From Lentzea guizhouensis (GTDB taxonomy: Bacteria > Actinomycetota > Actinomycetes > Mycobacteriales > Pseudonocardiaceae): 64,000 bases of DNA. The stretch is taken from assembly GCF_001701025.1 (NCBI RefSeq), contig NZ_CP016793.1, positions 5,766,001 through 5,830,000 of the forward strand, given 5' to 3'. The notes below the pieces were generated by a model. It searched no databases. It saw nothing but the letters and a program-made list of their open reading frames with translations, and was not told the origin of the DNA. Shown here one piece after another: positions 34,611 through 47,138 of this stretch. A program made the translations under genes and the position numbers. How positions within the stretch are numbered: the stretch's first letter is position 1; each line of letters begins with the position of its first letter.

Positions 34611-37600
34611 ATGACGATGCCGTCTTCTGGGACGTCCCCCGCGCCCGCGTTGCACAAGCCGGTCAACCCGGTGCGCTTCGTGACCGCGTCCAGCCTCTTC
34701 GACGGCCACGACGCGGCCATCAACATCATGCGACGCATCCTGCAGTCGCAGGGTGCGGAGGTCATCCACCTCGGGCACAACCGGTCGGTGGCGGAGGTCG
34801 TGAACGCGGCGATCCAGGAGGACGCGCAGGGCATCGCCATCAGCGCCTACCAGGGCGGGCACGTCGAGTACTTCTCGTACCTGGTCGAGCTGCTGAACGA
34901 GCGCGGCGCCGGGCACATCCGGGTCTACGGCGGCGGTGGCGGCGTCATCGTGCCCGAGGAGATCGAGCTGCTGCACTCCCGCGGGGTCGCGCGGATCTTC
35001 TCGCCGCAGGACGGGCAGACGCTCGGGCTCGCCCGCATGATCAACCTGATGATCGAGGAGTGCGACCACGCGCTGACCGGTCCGTTCAGCCACGACGCGT
35101 TGCTGACCGGCGCGGACGACGCGCTGGCGCGGGCGATCACGCATATCGAGGCCGGCACGGCCGAGCCCTTGGAAACCACCCGCAAGGTGCCGGTGCTCGG
35201 CATCACGGGCACCGGTGGTTCCGGCAAGTCCTCGCTGACCGACGAGCTGGTGCGCCGGTTCCGCCTCGACCAGCAGGACAAGCTGCGCATCGCCGTGCTC
35301 GCGGTCGACCCGACCCGGCGCCGTGGCGGTGGCGCGCTGCTCGGCGACCGGATCCGGATGAACTGCCTGGATGGCAACAGGATCTTCTTCCGCTCGCTCG
35401 CCACGCGCCGTGCGGGCAGCGAGCTCCCGGACGGCCTGGAGCAGGCCATCGTGGCGTGCAAGGCCTCTGGCGCCGACCTGGTCATCGTCGAGACGCCCGG
35501 TATCGGTCAGGGTGACGCGGCGATCGTGCCGTTCGTGGACTTCTCGCTGTACGTGATGACGCCGGAGTTCGGTGCCGCGTCGCAGCTGGAGAAGATCGAC
35601 ATGCTCGACTACGCGGACGCCGTGGCGATCAACAAGTTCGAGCGCCGCGGTGCCGAGGACGCGCGCAGGGACGTGGCGCGGCAGATGGTGCGCAACCGCG
35701 AGGCGTTCGGGGCGAAGTGGGAGGACATGCCGGTGTACGGCACGTCTGCCGCGACGTTCAACGACGACGGCGTCACGGCGCTCTACCAGTTCCTGCGCGA
35801 CGGCCTCGTGGAACACGGACTGCACGTCGAGGAAGGCGCGCTCGCACCGGTCTCCGGCAAGACGTCGACCAGTGCCTCGACGGTCGTGCCGGCGTCTCGT
35901 GCGCGCTACCTCTCCGACATCGCCGACACCGTGCGCGGCTACCACCGCAAGACCGACGAGCAGGTCGCCGCGGTCCGCGCGCACACCCAGCTCACCGCCG
36001 CGCGGAAGGCGTTGGAGACAGCCGGGAAGGCCGTGTCCGACATCGCCGAGCTCGCCTCCGACGCCGAGCGGAAGGTCGACCGCGACACGGCGGACCTGCT
36101 GAGCGGCTGGGAGCGGACGCGTGAGCAGTACAGCGGTGACGAGCTCGTGTTCACGGTGCGGGACAAGGAGATCCACACCAGGCTGACGCGGGAGACGTTG
36201 TCCGGCAACCAGGTCCGCCGGGTCAGCCTGCCCCGCCACGACGACGAGGGCTCGCTGCTGAGGTTCCTGCGCAAGGAGAACCTGCCGGGCTTCTTCCCGT
36301 ACACCGCGGGCGTCTTCCCGTTCAAGCGCGAGGGCGAGGACCCGGCCCGCATGTTCGCGGGCGAGGGGGACGCGTTCCGCACCAACCGCCGCTTCAAGTA
36401 CCTGTCGAAGGGCAACCCGGCCACCCGCCTGTCGACCGCGTTCGACTCGGTGACGCTCTACGGCCGCGACCCCGACACCCCGCCGGACGTCTACGGCAAG
36501 ATCGGCACCTCCGGCGTCTCCATCGCGTCGCTGGACGACATGAAGGCGCTCTACGACGGCTTCGACCTGGTCGCGCCGACGACGTCGGTGTCGATGACGA
36601 TCAACGGCCCGGCGCCGACGATCCTCGCGTACTTCCTGAACACGGTGATCGACCAGCAGGTCGACAGGTTCAAGGCGGAGCACGACCGCGAGCCGTCCGC
36701 GGAGGAGTACGCGACGCTGCGGGCCTTCGCGCTGGCCAACGTCCGCGGCACCGTGCAGGCCGACATCCTCAAGGAGGACCAGGGCCAGAACACCTGCATC
36801 TTCTCCACGGAGTTCTCGCTGCGCATGATGGCGGACATCCAGGAGTGGTTCATCCAGCAGCAGGTGCGCAACTTCTACTCGGTGTCGATCTCGGGCTACC
36901 ACATCGCCGAGGCCGGGGCGAACCCCATCAGCCAGCTCGCGTTCACGCTCGCCAACGGGTTCACCTACGTCGAGTCGTACCTCGCGCGCGGCATGAACAT
37001 CGACGACTTCGCGCCGAACCTGTCGTTCTTCTTCTCCAACGGCATGGACGCCGAGTACAGCGTCATCGGCCGCGTGGCGCGGAGGATCTGGGCCGTGGCC
37101 ATGCGCGACCGCTACGGCGCCGCGGAACGGTCGCAGAAGTTCAAGTACCACGTGCAGACCTCGGGCCGCTCGCTGCACGCGCAGGAGATGGACTTCAACG
37201 ACATCCGCACCACGCTGCAGGCCCTGTGTGCGCTGTACGACAACTGCAACTCCTTGCACACCAACGCCTACGACGAGGCCATCACCACCCCGACCGAGTC
37301 GTCCGTGCGCCGTGCGATGGCCATCCAGATGATCATCAACAAGGAGTGGGGCCTGTCCGCGAACGAGAACCCGCTGCAGGGCTCGTTCGTCATCGACGAG
37401 CTGACCGACCTCGTCGAAGAGGCCGTGCTGATGGAGTTCGACCGCATCTCCGAACGCGGCGGCGTCCTCGGCGCGATGGAGACCGGCTACCAGCGCGGCC
37501 GCATCCAGGACGAGTCGATGCTCTACGAACAGCGCAAGCACGACGGCTCGCTGCCGTTGATCGGCGTCAACACCTTCCTGCCGGAGGACGGCACCCGCGA

Positions 37601-37844
37601 GGTCGTGAAGATCGAGCTCGCGCGCGCCACCGAGGAGGAGAAGGAGTCGCAGGTCGAGCGGACCCGCGCGTACCAGGCGGCGCACCGCGACGAGGCCCAG
37701 AAGGCGCTGGCCCGGCTGCGGGAGGTCGCGCAGACCAACGAGAACGTGTTCGCCGTGCTGATGGACGCGGCACGGGTGTGCACGCTCGGGCAGATCACCG
37801 AGGCGTTCTTCGAGGTGGGCGGGCAGTACCGGCGCAACATCTAG
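34611..37844 (+). CDS. icmF: Fused isobutyryl-CoA mutase IcmF
   Basis: A 1077-residue fusion. The N-terminal cobalamin-binding domain has SLFDGHDAAINIMRRI (base-off His ligand). The central MeaB-like G-protein chaperone has a P-loop (GTGGSGKSSLTDELV) and a Lys/Asp-specific guanine motif (INKFE). The C-terminal substrate domain has FPYTAGVFPFKREGEDP and RMFAGEGDA, with Phe as in IcmF rather than the Tyr/Arg of methylmalonyl-CoA mutase. It interconverts isobutyryl-CoA and n-butyryl-CoA using B12, with the GTPase guarding cofactor state. It starts at ATG 34611. No partner acyl-CoA genes are adjacent. Convergent with the MOSC gene, 11 bases apart. Confidence 0.95.
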   Translation: MTMPSSGTSPAPALHKPVNPVRFVTASSLFDGHDAAINIMRRILQSQGAEVIHLGHNRSVAEVVNAAIQEDAQGIAISAYQGGHVEYFSYLVELLNERGAGHIRVYGGGGGVIVPEEIELLHSRGVARIFSPQDGQTLGLARMINLMIEECDHALTGPFSHDALLTGADDALARAITHIEAGTAEPLETTRKVPVLGITGTGGSGKSSLTDELVRRFRLDQQDKLRIAVLAVDPTRRRGGGALLGDRIRMNCLDGNRIFFRSLATRRAGSELPDGLEQAIVACKASGADLVIVETPGIGQGDAAIVPFVDFSLYVMTPEFGAASQLEKIDMLDYADAVAINKFERRGAEDARRDVARQMVRNREAFGAKWEDMPVYGTSAATFNDDGVTALYQFLRDGLVEHGLHVEEGALAPVSGKTSTSASTVVPASRARYLSDIADTVRGYHRKTDEQVAAVRAHTQLTAARKALETAGKAVSDIAELASDAERKVDRDTADLLSGWERTREQYSGDELVFTVRDKEIHTRLTRETLSGNQVRRVSLPRHDDEGSLLRFLRKENLPGFFPYTAGVFPFKREGEDPARMFAGEGDAFRTNRRFKYLSKGNPATRLSTAFDSVTLYGRDPDTPPDVYGKIGTSGVSIASLDDMKALYDGFDLVAPTTSVSMTINGPAPTILAYFLNTVIDQQVDRFKAEHDREPSAEEYATLRAFALANVRGTVQADILKEDQGQNTCIFSTEFSLRMMADIQEWFIQQQVRNFYSVSISGYHIAEAGANPISQLAFTLANGFTYVESYLARGMNIDDFAPNLSFFFSNGMDAEYSVIGRVARRIWAVAMRDRYGAAERSQKFKYHVQTSGRSLHAQEMDFNDIRTTLQALCALYDNCNSLHTNAYDEAITTPTESSVRRAMAIQMIINKEWGLSANENPLQGSFVIDELTDLVEEAVLMEFDRISERGGVLGAMETGYQRGRIQDESMLYEQRKHDGSLPLIGVNTFLPEDGTREVVKIELARATEEEKESQVERTRAYQAAHRDEAQKALARLREVAQTNENVFAVLMDAARVCTLGQITEAFFEVGGQYRRNI

Positions 37845-37855
37845 TCACACGGCAG

Positions 37856-38536
37856 TCACACGGCATAGGGCCGGCCGACGATCCACCCTCCCACCCGGTT
37901 GGGCAGCTCGTCGGTCGGCACCAGCTCCACCGCGTCACCCACGTCCACCACACCCGGCCGCACCACCCAGCTGTCGAGGCACAGCACGCCGCCGAACTCG
38001 TTCCGGATCCGCCGGTGCACGTCCAGGTCCTGCGCCCCGGTGTCCGGGTCGATCGTCGTGACCACGCACCGCGCCCGCTGCTGGTACATCCCGATCACCA
38101 CGTCACCGACCACGAGCGCGTGCCCCGGCCAGGTCTCCTCCTCACCGGCCTCGACGCCGCCGATCAGGATGGTGGGCCGCAGCCGCCGCACGTCCACCCC
38201 GGCCGCCGCCACCTGACCGTCCGTGGCGACCAGCACGTTGAGCACGTCGAACCGCTCCGGCCCGGTGTACGCGGTCAGCCGGCCGCCGAACGGGAGCACC
38301 TTCTCGTGGGCCTGCCGGCTGTCCCAGGGATGTCCGTCGACCAGCGGGCCATCAGGGCCCGTGGTCGCCGGGATCGTCAGCAGGCCGTACCGGGTGCGGC
38401 CGGTCAGAACCCCGCGCGGGCCCTGCACGTGCACGAGCCGGTCGCCCTCCACGCCGTCGGAGGTGAAGGTGGCCTGCCGGAGCTCCTCGCCACCCAGCGA
38501 CTTCACCGGGTATCGCCACAACGCCTTGACGTACAT
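37856..38536 (-). CDS. MOSC-domain protein
   Basis: A 226-residue protein with the MOSC N-terminal barrel (MYVKALWRYPVKSLGGEEL) and a C-terminal MOSC domain (QQRARCVVTTIDPDTGAQD). The Cys in RCVVTTIDP is the conserved putative metal/sulfur ligand. Related mARC and YcbX proteins bind molybdenum cofactor and reduce N-hydroxylated compounds. Translated just two bases after the upstream NTF2-like gene. Confidence 0.85.
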   Translation of the reverse strand: MYVKALWRYPVKSLGGEELRQATFTSDGVEGDRLVHVQGPRGVLTGRTRYGLLTIPATTGPDGPLVDGHPWDSRQAHEKVLPFGGRLTAYTGPERFDVLNVLVATDGQVAAAGVDVRRLRPTILIGGVEAGEEETWPGHALVVGDVVIGMYQQRARCVVTTIDPDTGAQDLDVHRRIRNEFGGVLCLDSWVVRPGVVDVGDAVELVPTDELPNRVGGWIVGRPYAV

Positions 38537-38538
38537 CG

Positions 38539-38973
38539 CTACTCCGTCGGGATCTCGTAGGTCGACAAGGGGTCGATGCGCCGGTCCGCGACGGCGATCC
38601 GCACGTCGTTGATGCTCGCCTCGCGCCGCGCCATCAGACCGGACGGCGCGAACTCCCAGTTCTCGTTGCCGTAGCTGCGCCACCACTGGCCCTCGTCGTC
38701 GTGCCACTCGTACTGGAACCGCACGGCGATTCGGTCGTCGCCGAACGCCCACAGCGACTTGCGCAGCACATACTCGTGCTCGCGCTCCCACTTGCGGGTC
38801 AGGAACGCCACGATCTCGTCGGTGCCGCGAACGAACTCGGACCGGTTGCGCCACACCGAGTCCGGTGTGTAGGCGCGCGCTACGCGGTGGGGGTCGCGGG
38901 TGTTCCAGGCGTCCTGCGCGGCCTGCACCTTCTGACGGGCGGTGTCGGCGTCGAACGGTGGCACGAGGCTCAC
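38539..38973 (-). CDS. NTF2-like protein (DUF1348/SnoaL-type)
   Basis: A 144-residue protein with a cone-shaped NTF2 fold pattern: [20 protein letters not shown] near the start, [16 protein letters not shown], then [20 protein letters not shown]. This subtype is common beside MOSC or flavin genes; its activity is not established. GTG 38973 is preceded by AAGGA. It forms a two-gene unit with the MOSC gene, divergent from a CGNR zinc-finger regulator. Confidence 0.82.
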   Translation of the reverse strand: MSLVPPFDADTARQKVQAAQDAWNTRDPHRVARAYTPDSVWRNRSEFVRGTDEIVAFLTRKWEREHEYVLRKSLWAFGDDRIAVRFQYEWHDDEGQWWRSYGNENWEFAPSGLMARREASINDVRIAVADRRIDPLSTYEIPTE

Positions 38974-39025
38974 GGCGTGCGTCCTTTCCAACGGTTGAAT
39001 TGCGTTGCAAACGTTAAACATCGCA

Positions 39026-39055
39026 CTAACGGATGCAAGCACGTGTTACCGTTAG
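39026..39055. promoter_or_regulatory. Inverted repeat CTAACGG/CCGTTAG in the divergent gap
   Basis: Seven-base arms 16 bases apart, between the NTF2-like gene and the CGNR gene; the gap also holds AACGTTAAAC at about 39010. The repeat ends three bases before the CGNR start. Candidate operator for the CGNR protein. Confidence 0.45.
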
Positions 39056-39058
39056 GCT

Positions 39059-39601
39059 GTGTTGACCCCCGACGAGCCGCGTCCGGTGCTGCTCATGAAC
39101 ACGATCTGGGCGAGCCGGTCGCAGGTGCACGACGACCTGACGACCGTCGCTGGGCTGAACGAGTTCCTCGGCTTCCCGGCGGGGGAGGACGACCTGCGGG
39201 CGTTCCGCACGCTGCGCCAGGCCCTGCGCGACCTCGCCGCCGTGCTCACCCAGGACACGCGTGCGGTCGCCCAGAACCGCGATCTCGCCAGGGCGGTCCA
39301 GGACCTCAACCTCGCCGCCAGACGCGCGACCGAGTGGCCGCAGATCGTGGAAGAGGACGGAAAACTGGTGCGGCACAACGAAGGCGAGGGCTCGCCGGCG
39401 GACCGCGCGCTGGCCTCGATCGCCGCCGAGGCGGTCGAGCTCCTCACCGGCGAGCAGCACGTGCAGCTGCGAGCCTGTTACGCGCCAGGCTGTGTGCTCT
39501 ACTTCGTGAAGGACCACCCGCGGCGGGAGTGGTGTTCACCGGGCTGCGGCAACCGGGTCCGCGCCGCACGACACTACCGGCGCAACCGGGCTGGCGACTG
39601 A
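39059..39601 (+). CDS. CGNR zinc-finger regulator (ABATE domain)
   Basis: A 180-residue protein. The N-terminal ABATE domain (PVLLMNTIWASRSQVHDDL) may bind a ligand. The C-terminal CGNR zinc finger has CYAPGCVLYFVKDHPRREWC and CSPGCGNRVRAARHYRR, with four cysteines and a basic helix for DNA contact. It is divergent from the NTF2/MOSC pair, so it probably regulates them. It starts at GTG 39059, directly followed by TTG. Confidence 0.85.
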   Translation: MLTPDEPRPVLLMNTIWASRSQVHDDLTTVAGLNEFLGFPAGEDDLRAFRTLRQALRDLAAVLTQDTRAVAQNRDLARAVQDLNLAARRATEWPQIVEEDGKLVRHNEGEGSPADRALASIAAEAVELLTGEQHVQLRACYAPGCVLYFVKDHPRREWCSPGCGNRVRAARHYRRNRAGD

Positions 39602-39711
39602 GCGAATCCCCTGGTCCGAACGGGTTTTCCTGCTCGCGGGGGCTACACATGAGCCGCTCCGGTTCCGATGAGTGGACAAGGGTGCGCTTTTTTGTGTGGT
39701 GGTGATCCGCG

Positions 39712-43309
<3,598 letters not shown>

Positions 43310-43315
43310 CCGGCG

Positions 43316-43966
43316 TCAGCGGGGCCTCTCGCCGTCCCTGCGGAACTGCGACGCGAACACCGCGGCCTGCGTGCGGCGCTGCATGCCGAGCTTCGCCAGC
43401 AGGTGCGAGACGTAGTTCTTGACCGTCTTCTCGGCGAGGAACATCCGCTCGGCGATCTGGCGGTTCGTGAGGCCCTCGCCGATGAGGTCGAGGACCGTGC
43501 GCTCCTGCTCGCTGAGCATGCGCAGCGGGTCGCCCTCCTCGCGTTCGCGGCGGATGCGGTTGAGCAGGGCGCTGGTGGTGCGGGCGTCGAGCAGCGACTG
43601 GCCGGCGGCGACCGTGCGGACCGCGTTGACGAGGTCGGCGCCCAGGATCTGCTTCAGCACGAAGCCGGAGGCGCCCGCCATGATCGCGTCGAACAGGGCC
43701 TCGTCGTCGGCGAAGCTGGTGAGCATCAGGCACTGCAGGCCCGGCAGGCGGTTGCGCAGCTCGCGGCACAGCTCGATGCCGTTGCCGTCGGGCAGGCGGA
43801 TGTCGAGCACCGCCACGTCGGCCTGGGAGCCCGGCACCTTGGCCAGTGCCTCCGCGACCGACGCGGCGTCACCGACCACCTCCAGGTCGGACTCCTCGCC
43901 GAGCAGGTCCGCGATGCCGCGGCGGACGATCTCGTGGTCGTCGACGAGGAAAACGCGCGTCGCCAT
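43316..43966 (-). CDS. DevR/DosR-like response regulator (NarL family)
   Basis: A 216-residue regulator. Receiver: [17 protein letters not shown], phospho-Asp in [13 protein letters not shown], switch Thr in [11 protein letters not shown], Lys in GFVLKQI. C-terminal Lux[22 protein letters not shown]. The [18 protein letters not shown] pattern is DevR-like. Its partner is the adjacent devS-type kinase. It should control the neighbouring usp and acg-like genes. ATG 43966 ([10 protein letters not shown]) is the natural start. Confidence 0.9.
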   Translation of the reverse strand: MATRVFLVDDHEIVRRGIADLLGEESDLEVVGDAASVAEALAKVPGSQADVAVLDIRLPDGNGIELCRELRNRLPGLQCLMLTSFADDEALFDAIMAGASGFVLKQILGADLVNAVRTVAAGQSLLDARTTSALLNRIRREREEGDPLRMLSEQERTVLDLIGEGLTNRQIAERMFLAEKTVKNYVSHLLAKLGMQRRTQAAVFASQFRRDGERPR

Positions 43967-43982
43967 CCGGCCACGGTAGCCC

Positions 43983-44005
43983 AAAGTCCCTGCCAGGAGG
44001 GGACC
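43983..44005. promoter_or_regulatory. Candidate DevR-type box, devR/usp gap
   Basis: AAAGTCCCT, then GGGGACC nine bases later, 45 bases before the usp ATG and just upstream of devR. Similar composition and spacing to 41627-41649. Low confidence. Confidence 0.3.
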
Positions 44006-44049
44006 AACGGCACGCGGCCCGCTACGCCGATCGGGCATACGTTGGGATC

Positions 44050-44853
44050 ATGAGCGGACTTCCGGTGGTGGTCGGCGTCGACGGTTCCTCGTCCGCGCTC
44101 ACGGCCGTGGCGTGGGCCGCGCGGGCCTGCGCGCTGCACTCGGCGCCGTTGCGGCTGGTGCACGCGTACACGTTGCCGACGCGTGGTTATCCCGAAGTCA
44201 TCTCATCGGCGCGTGAGCTCAGATCCGCGATGTACGACCAAGGGCGGATGTGGCTTTCTCAAGCCGTGGCTGTCGCACGAACGGAAGCGCCTGACGTTGC
44301 CGTGGAACACGATCTGCGAATGGAACACCCGACGCCCGTGCTGATCGAGGAGTCGCGACGCGCGCGTGAGGTCGTGGTGGGATCACACGGCCTGGGCGGG
44401 TTCACCGGTGCGTTGGTGGGTTCTACTGCCGTGGCGTTGTCGCAGCACGGTGAGTGTCCCGTAGTAGTTGTGCGTGGCGGCGTGCACGACGGGCCCGTGG
44501 TCGTGGGTGTCGACCTGTCCCCCGAGTCGGACCCGGCGCTGGGATTCGGGTTCGAGGAGGCGGCCGCCGCTCGGGTGCCGCTGGTGGCCGCGCTGGCGCA
44601 CCTGGACGAGCAGTCGTCGCTGCTGTCGACGCGGCTGGCCGGGTGGGTGGAGAAGTACCCGGACGTGGAGGTCGAGCAGCGGGTGGTGGGGGAGCGGCCG
44701 GTCCCCCTGCTGGTGGAGCTGGGGGAACGCGCCGCACTGCTGGTGGTGGGTTCACGGGGGCGTGGCGGTTTCGCCGGGATGCTGCTCGGGTCCACCTCGC
44801 AGGCCCTGATCTACCACGCCCCGTGCCCGGTGGCCGTCGTCAGGCCTGCTTGA
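44050..44853 (+). CDS. Universal stress protein, two Usp domains
   Basis: A 267-residue tandem Usp protein. Each half begins with the VVGVDGS-type nucleotide motif (VVVGVDGSSSALTAV; VVVGVDLSPESDPAL). The second half ends with the ATP-binding G-x2-G-x9-G(S/T) loop (VVGSRGRGGFAGMLLGSTS); the first has VVGSHGLGGFTGALVGSTA. Two-domain Usp proteins are the hallmark of DosR regulons. Divergent from devR. The 3' end overlaps the convergent yceI-like gene by 14 bases. Confidence 0.92.
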   Translation: MSGLPVVVGVDGSSSALTAVAWAARACALHSAPLRLVHAYTLPTRGYPEVISSARELRSAMYDQGRMWLSQAVAVARTEAPDVAVEHDLRMEHPTPVLIEESRRAREVVVGSHGLGGFTGALVGSTAVALSQHGECPVVVVRGGVHDGPVVVGVDLSPESDPALGFGFEEAAAARVPLVAALAHLDEQSSLLSTRLAGWVEKYPDVEVEQRVVGERPVPLLVELGERAALLVVGSRGRGGFAGMLLGSTSQALIYHAPCPVAVVRPA

Positions 44854-45397
44854 TCGCGGAGATCTCGAACTCCAGGACGACCTTCTCGCTGACCAGCACG
44901 CCGCCGGTCTCCAGCGCCGCGTTCCAGGTGACGCCGTAGTCCTTGCGGTTGATGGTGTGCGAGCCCTCGAAGCCCACGCGGGTGTTGCCGAACGGGTCGA
45001 CGGCCACGCCCTCGAAGGCGAACGGGATGGTGATGCTCTTGGTGACGTCCTTGATCGTCAGGTCACCGGTGATCTCGAAGTTGTCGGCGTCGACCTGCTT
45101 GGCGGAGGTCGAGACGAACTTGATCTCCGGGTAGGTCTCGACGTCGAGGAAGTCGTTGGTGGTGAGGTGGCCGTCGCGCTGCGCGTTGCGGGTGTCGATG
45201 CTCGCGACCTTGAGGCTCACCTCGGCCGTGGTGTTCTCCGGCTTGTCACCGTCGATCTTGATCTTGCCGTCGAACTCGTTGAACGCGCCACGAACCTTGG
45301 TGACCATCGCGTGGCGGGCGACGAAGCCGATGCGGGAGTGCGAGACGTCGATGACGTAGTCGCCGGTCAGTTCGGAGAGGTTGGTGGCCGTGGTCAT
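44840..45397 (-). CDS. YceI-family lipocalin-like protein
   Basis: A 185-residue YceI protein: DYVIDVSHSRIGFVARHAMV near the start, then SVSLKVASIDT-type and KFVSTSAKQVDADNF strands, ending VVLEFEISAIKQA. These barrels bind long isoprenoid lipids such as polyprenols. No signal peptide, so probably cytoplasmic. ATG 45397 chosen; the GTG 14 codons upstream would include operator DNA. Divergent from a MarR gene, its likely regulator. Confidence 0.88.
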   Translation of the reverse strand: MTTATNLSELTGDYVIDVSHSRIGFVARHAMVTKVRGAFNEFDGKIKIDGDKPENTTAEVSLKVASIDTRNAQRDGHLTTNDFLDVETYPEIKFVSTSAKQVDADNFEITGDLTIKDVTKSITIPFAFEGVAVDPFGNTRVGFEGSHTINRKDYGVTWNAALETGGVLVSEKVVLEFEISAIKQA

Positions 45398-45426
45398 GGT
45401 GCTCAGTCCTTCGGTCGCTCGGGTTG

Positions 45427-45472
45427 GTTGAACTGTCATCTACCCTGCCTCAACCCTGGATGATGTGTCAAC
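45427..45472. promoter_or_regulatory. Imperfect inverted repeat in the yceI/marR gap
   Basis: GTTGAACTGTCATC (45427-45440) and GATGATGTGTCAAC (45459-45472) are inverse at 11 of 14 positions, with arms containing TTGA/TCAA ends as in MarR sites. It lies between the two divergent starts (45397 and 45493). Confidence 0.45.
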
Positions 45473-45492
45473 TATTCCCGTATGCTGAGCTG

Positions 45493-46101
45493 GTGACACG
45501 ATGGCTTGAACCTGGACAACAACGGGCGTGGCGTGCCTACGTCCGCATGCAAGGGGAGCTGAACGCGCATCTGAGCAGGCAGATGGCCGTTGACTCCGAC
45601 ATCTCCATGGCCGACTTCGCCGTGCTCGTCCAGCTGACCGACACGCCGGAGGAACGCGTCCGCGTGCTCGAGCTCGCCCGCTCGCTGCACTGGGAGAAGA
45701 GCCGCATCTCACACCACATCGGGCGGATGGAGAAGCGCGGGCTGGTCGCGCGCGACGCCTGCACCAGCGACGGCCGCGGCTCGTACGTGGTGCTGACCGA
45801 GCAGGGGCGCGCGGCGATCGAGGCGGCGGCCCCCCGTCATGCCGAGACCGTGCACCACCTGGTGTTCGACCTGCTCGGCGAGGACGAGGTCGAGTCGCTG
45901 AGGACGATCTCGGAGAAGATCTTCACGCGCCTAACGACAGGCGAATGTGCGGCGGTAGTCGCTCGGTGCGACGCCGACGACCCGGTGGAAGTGGTGCCGC
46001 AGGAGTGCGGCGGCGCCGAAGCCCGACCTGGTCGCGACGGCGTCGACGTCGAGGTCGGTCTCTTCGAGCAACCGGCGGGCGTGAAGCACCCGTTGGAGTG
46101 A
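45493..46101 (+). CDS. MarR-family regulator with over-long C-terminus
   Basis: As written, 202 residues. Residues 1-145 form a MarR protein: WLEPGQQRAWRAYVRMQGEL, winged HTH with ELARSLHWEKSRISHHIGRM and the DGRGSYVVLTEQGR wing. The normal family end is about EKIFTRL, near position 45930. As given, the frame then reads 57 more codons (through TTGECAAVVARC) straight into DNA that encodes the convergent GlxA-like gene. A stop in the +1 frame (CGCCTAACG) at that point suggests a single lost base or mutated stop. It starts at GTG 45493. Probably represses yceI. Confidence 0.78.
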   Translation: MTRWLEPGQQRAWRAYVRMQGELNAHLSRQMAVDSDISMADFAVLVQLTDTPEERVRVLELARSLHWEKSRISHHIGRMEKRGLVARDACTSDGRGSYVVLTEQGRAAIEAAAPRHAETVHHLVFDLLGEDEVESLRTISEKIFTRLTTGECAAVVARCDADDPVEVVPQECGGAEARPGRDGVDVEVGLFEQPAGVKHPLE

Positions 46102-46875
46102 CAGCCACTTGTTCGGCGTGGTGCCGGTCTCCGCGACGAACCGCCGGGCGAACGTCCGCTCGGACATGACGGCGAGCTTCGCCATCGACGCCACCGTGTG
46201 GTTGTCCGCGATCGTGTCGAGCACCTGTTCCAGCACGGGTTCGAGGCTGTCCGAGCTGCACTCGGGGATGGGGAGCTCCACGTACTGCCGCTGACCGCCG
46301 TCGCGCTGCGGCGGGACGACCATCCTGCGCGCGATGGTCGTGGCGATCTTGGTGCCGAGCTCGCGGCGGACCAGGTGCAGGCAGGCGTCGATGCCCGCGG
46401 CGGTGCCGGCGCTGGTGATGATGTTGCCGTCGTCGACGAACAGCACGTCCGGGTCGACGTGCGCCTTGGGGAACCGCTCTTTGAAGGTTGTGGTCTCGCG
46501 CCAGTGGGTGGTGCAGCGGCGGTCGTCGAGCAGGCCGGCCTCGCCCAGGATGAACGCCCCGCTGCAGACGCTGAGCAGCGTCGCGCCGGTCTCCCGCAGG
46601 GTCTTGAGCAGCTTCTCCGGGTAGGTCTGGCGGATCTTGGCCGCCGGCAGCGCGACGAGGTCGACGTCGAGCATGGCCTCGAAACCGTGCTCCGGCGTGA
46701 TCGTCAGGCCGGGGATGCTGGTCTGCACCGGCTGGTTCGGGAGCTCGCCGCACACCCGGAAGTCGACCAGCGGCACGCCCTCCTCGGTCCGGTCGATGCC
46801 GAACACCTCGCAGAGCACGCCGAACTCGAACGGCGCGACGCCGTTGATGAGCGGAACCGCCACTGACCGGAGCAT
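45931..46875 (-). CDS. GlxA-family regulator (DJ-1/PfpI domain plus AraC HTH)
   Basis: A 314-residue protein. The N-terminal DJ-1/PfpI-like domain (VAVPLINGVAPFEFGVLCEV; TLLSVCSGAFILGEAGLL, with Cys at the elbow) is followed by an AraC-type double HTH (ASMAKLAVMSERTFARRFVAET; DAVATRSGFGAAALLRHHF). Such regulators often control choline, arginine or betaine genes. Stop TAG at 45931; its last codons share DNA with the over-long marR tail. Confidence 0.88.
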   Translation of the reverse strand: MLRSVAVPLINGVAPFEFGVLCEVFGIDRTEEGVPLVDFRVCGELPNQPVQTSIPGLTITPEHGFEAMLDVDLVALPAAKIRQTYPEKLLKTLRETGATLLSVCSGAFILGEAGLLDDRRCTTHWRETTTFKERFPKAHVDPDVLFVDDGNIITSAGTAAGIDACLHLVRRELGTKIATTIARRMVVPPQRDGGQRQYVELPIPECSSDSLEPVLEQVLDTIADNHTVASMAKLAVMSERTFARRFVAETGTTPNKWLSLQRVLHARRLLEETDLDVDAVATRSGFGAAALLRHHFHRVVGVAPSDYRRTFACR

Positions 46876-46946
46876 GGCAGGATATTAGCGCGCGTCGTCA
46901 GATCTGCCACTGTTGGCGGGATATTGCCGGTCGCAAACTTACTGAC

Positions 46947-47096
46947 ATGACTCTTGCAGCGATCGTCCTGGTAGTGGCAGTCATCTCGGTCTGGCTGGAC
47001 CGGCACCGCGACCGCAGTGCCGGCCTGGCGGGCTCCTCCGACGTCGTCGACCGCGACCGCATCCGCGTGCGCGACGACATCCGGTACCTCACTTGA
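46947..47096 (+). CDS. Small single-helix membrane protein (49 aa)
   Basis: A 49-residue ORF: MTLAAIVLVVAVISVWL forms one transmembrane helix, followed by a charged tail of alternating Asp/Arg and ending RVRDDIRYLT. Helix first and polar tail second is typical of small bitopic proteins, and codon use looks coding. It lies in a 263-base gap between the GlxA-like and citrate synthase genes, which are both leftward. No family recognised. Beyond it, GATCACCTGGTGC recurs at 47095 and 47138, with a variant at 47110. Confidence 0.55.
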   Translation: MTLAAIVLVVAVISVWLDRHRDRSAGLAGSSDVVDRDRIRVRDDIRYLT

Positions 47097-47138
47097 TCAC
47101 CTGGTGCTTGATCACCCGGTTCGGCCACCTGTTTCGGA

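Noticed and set aside
34248..37685. 1145-codon leftward frame opposite icmF
   Set aside because: The plus strand encodes a clear IcmF over the whole span; the reverse frame is a compositional shadow.
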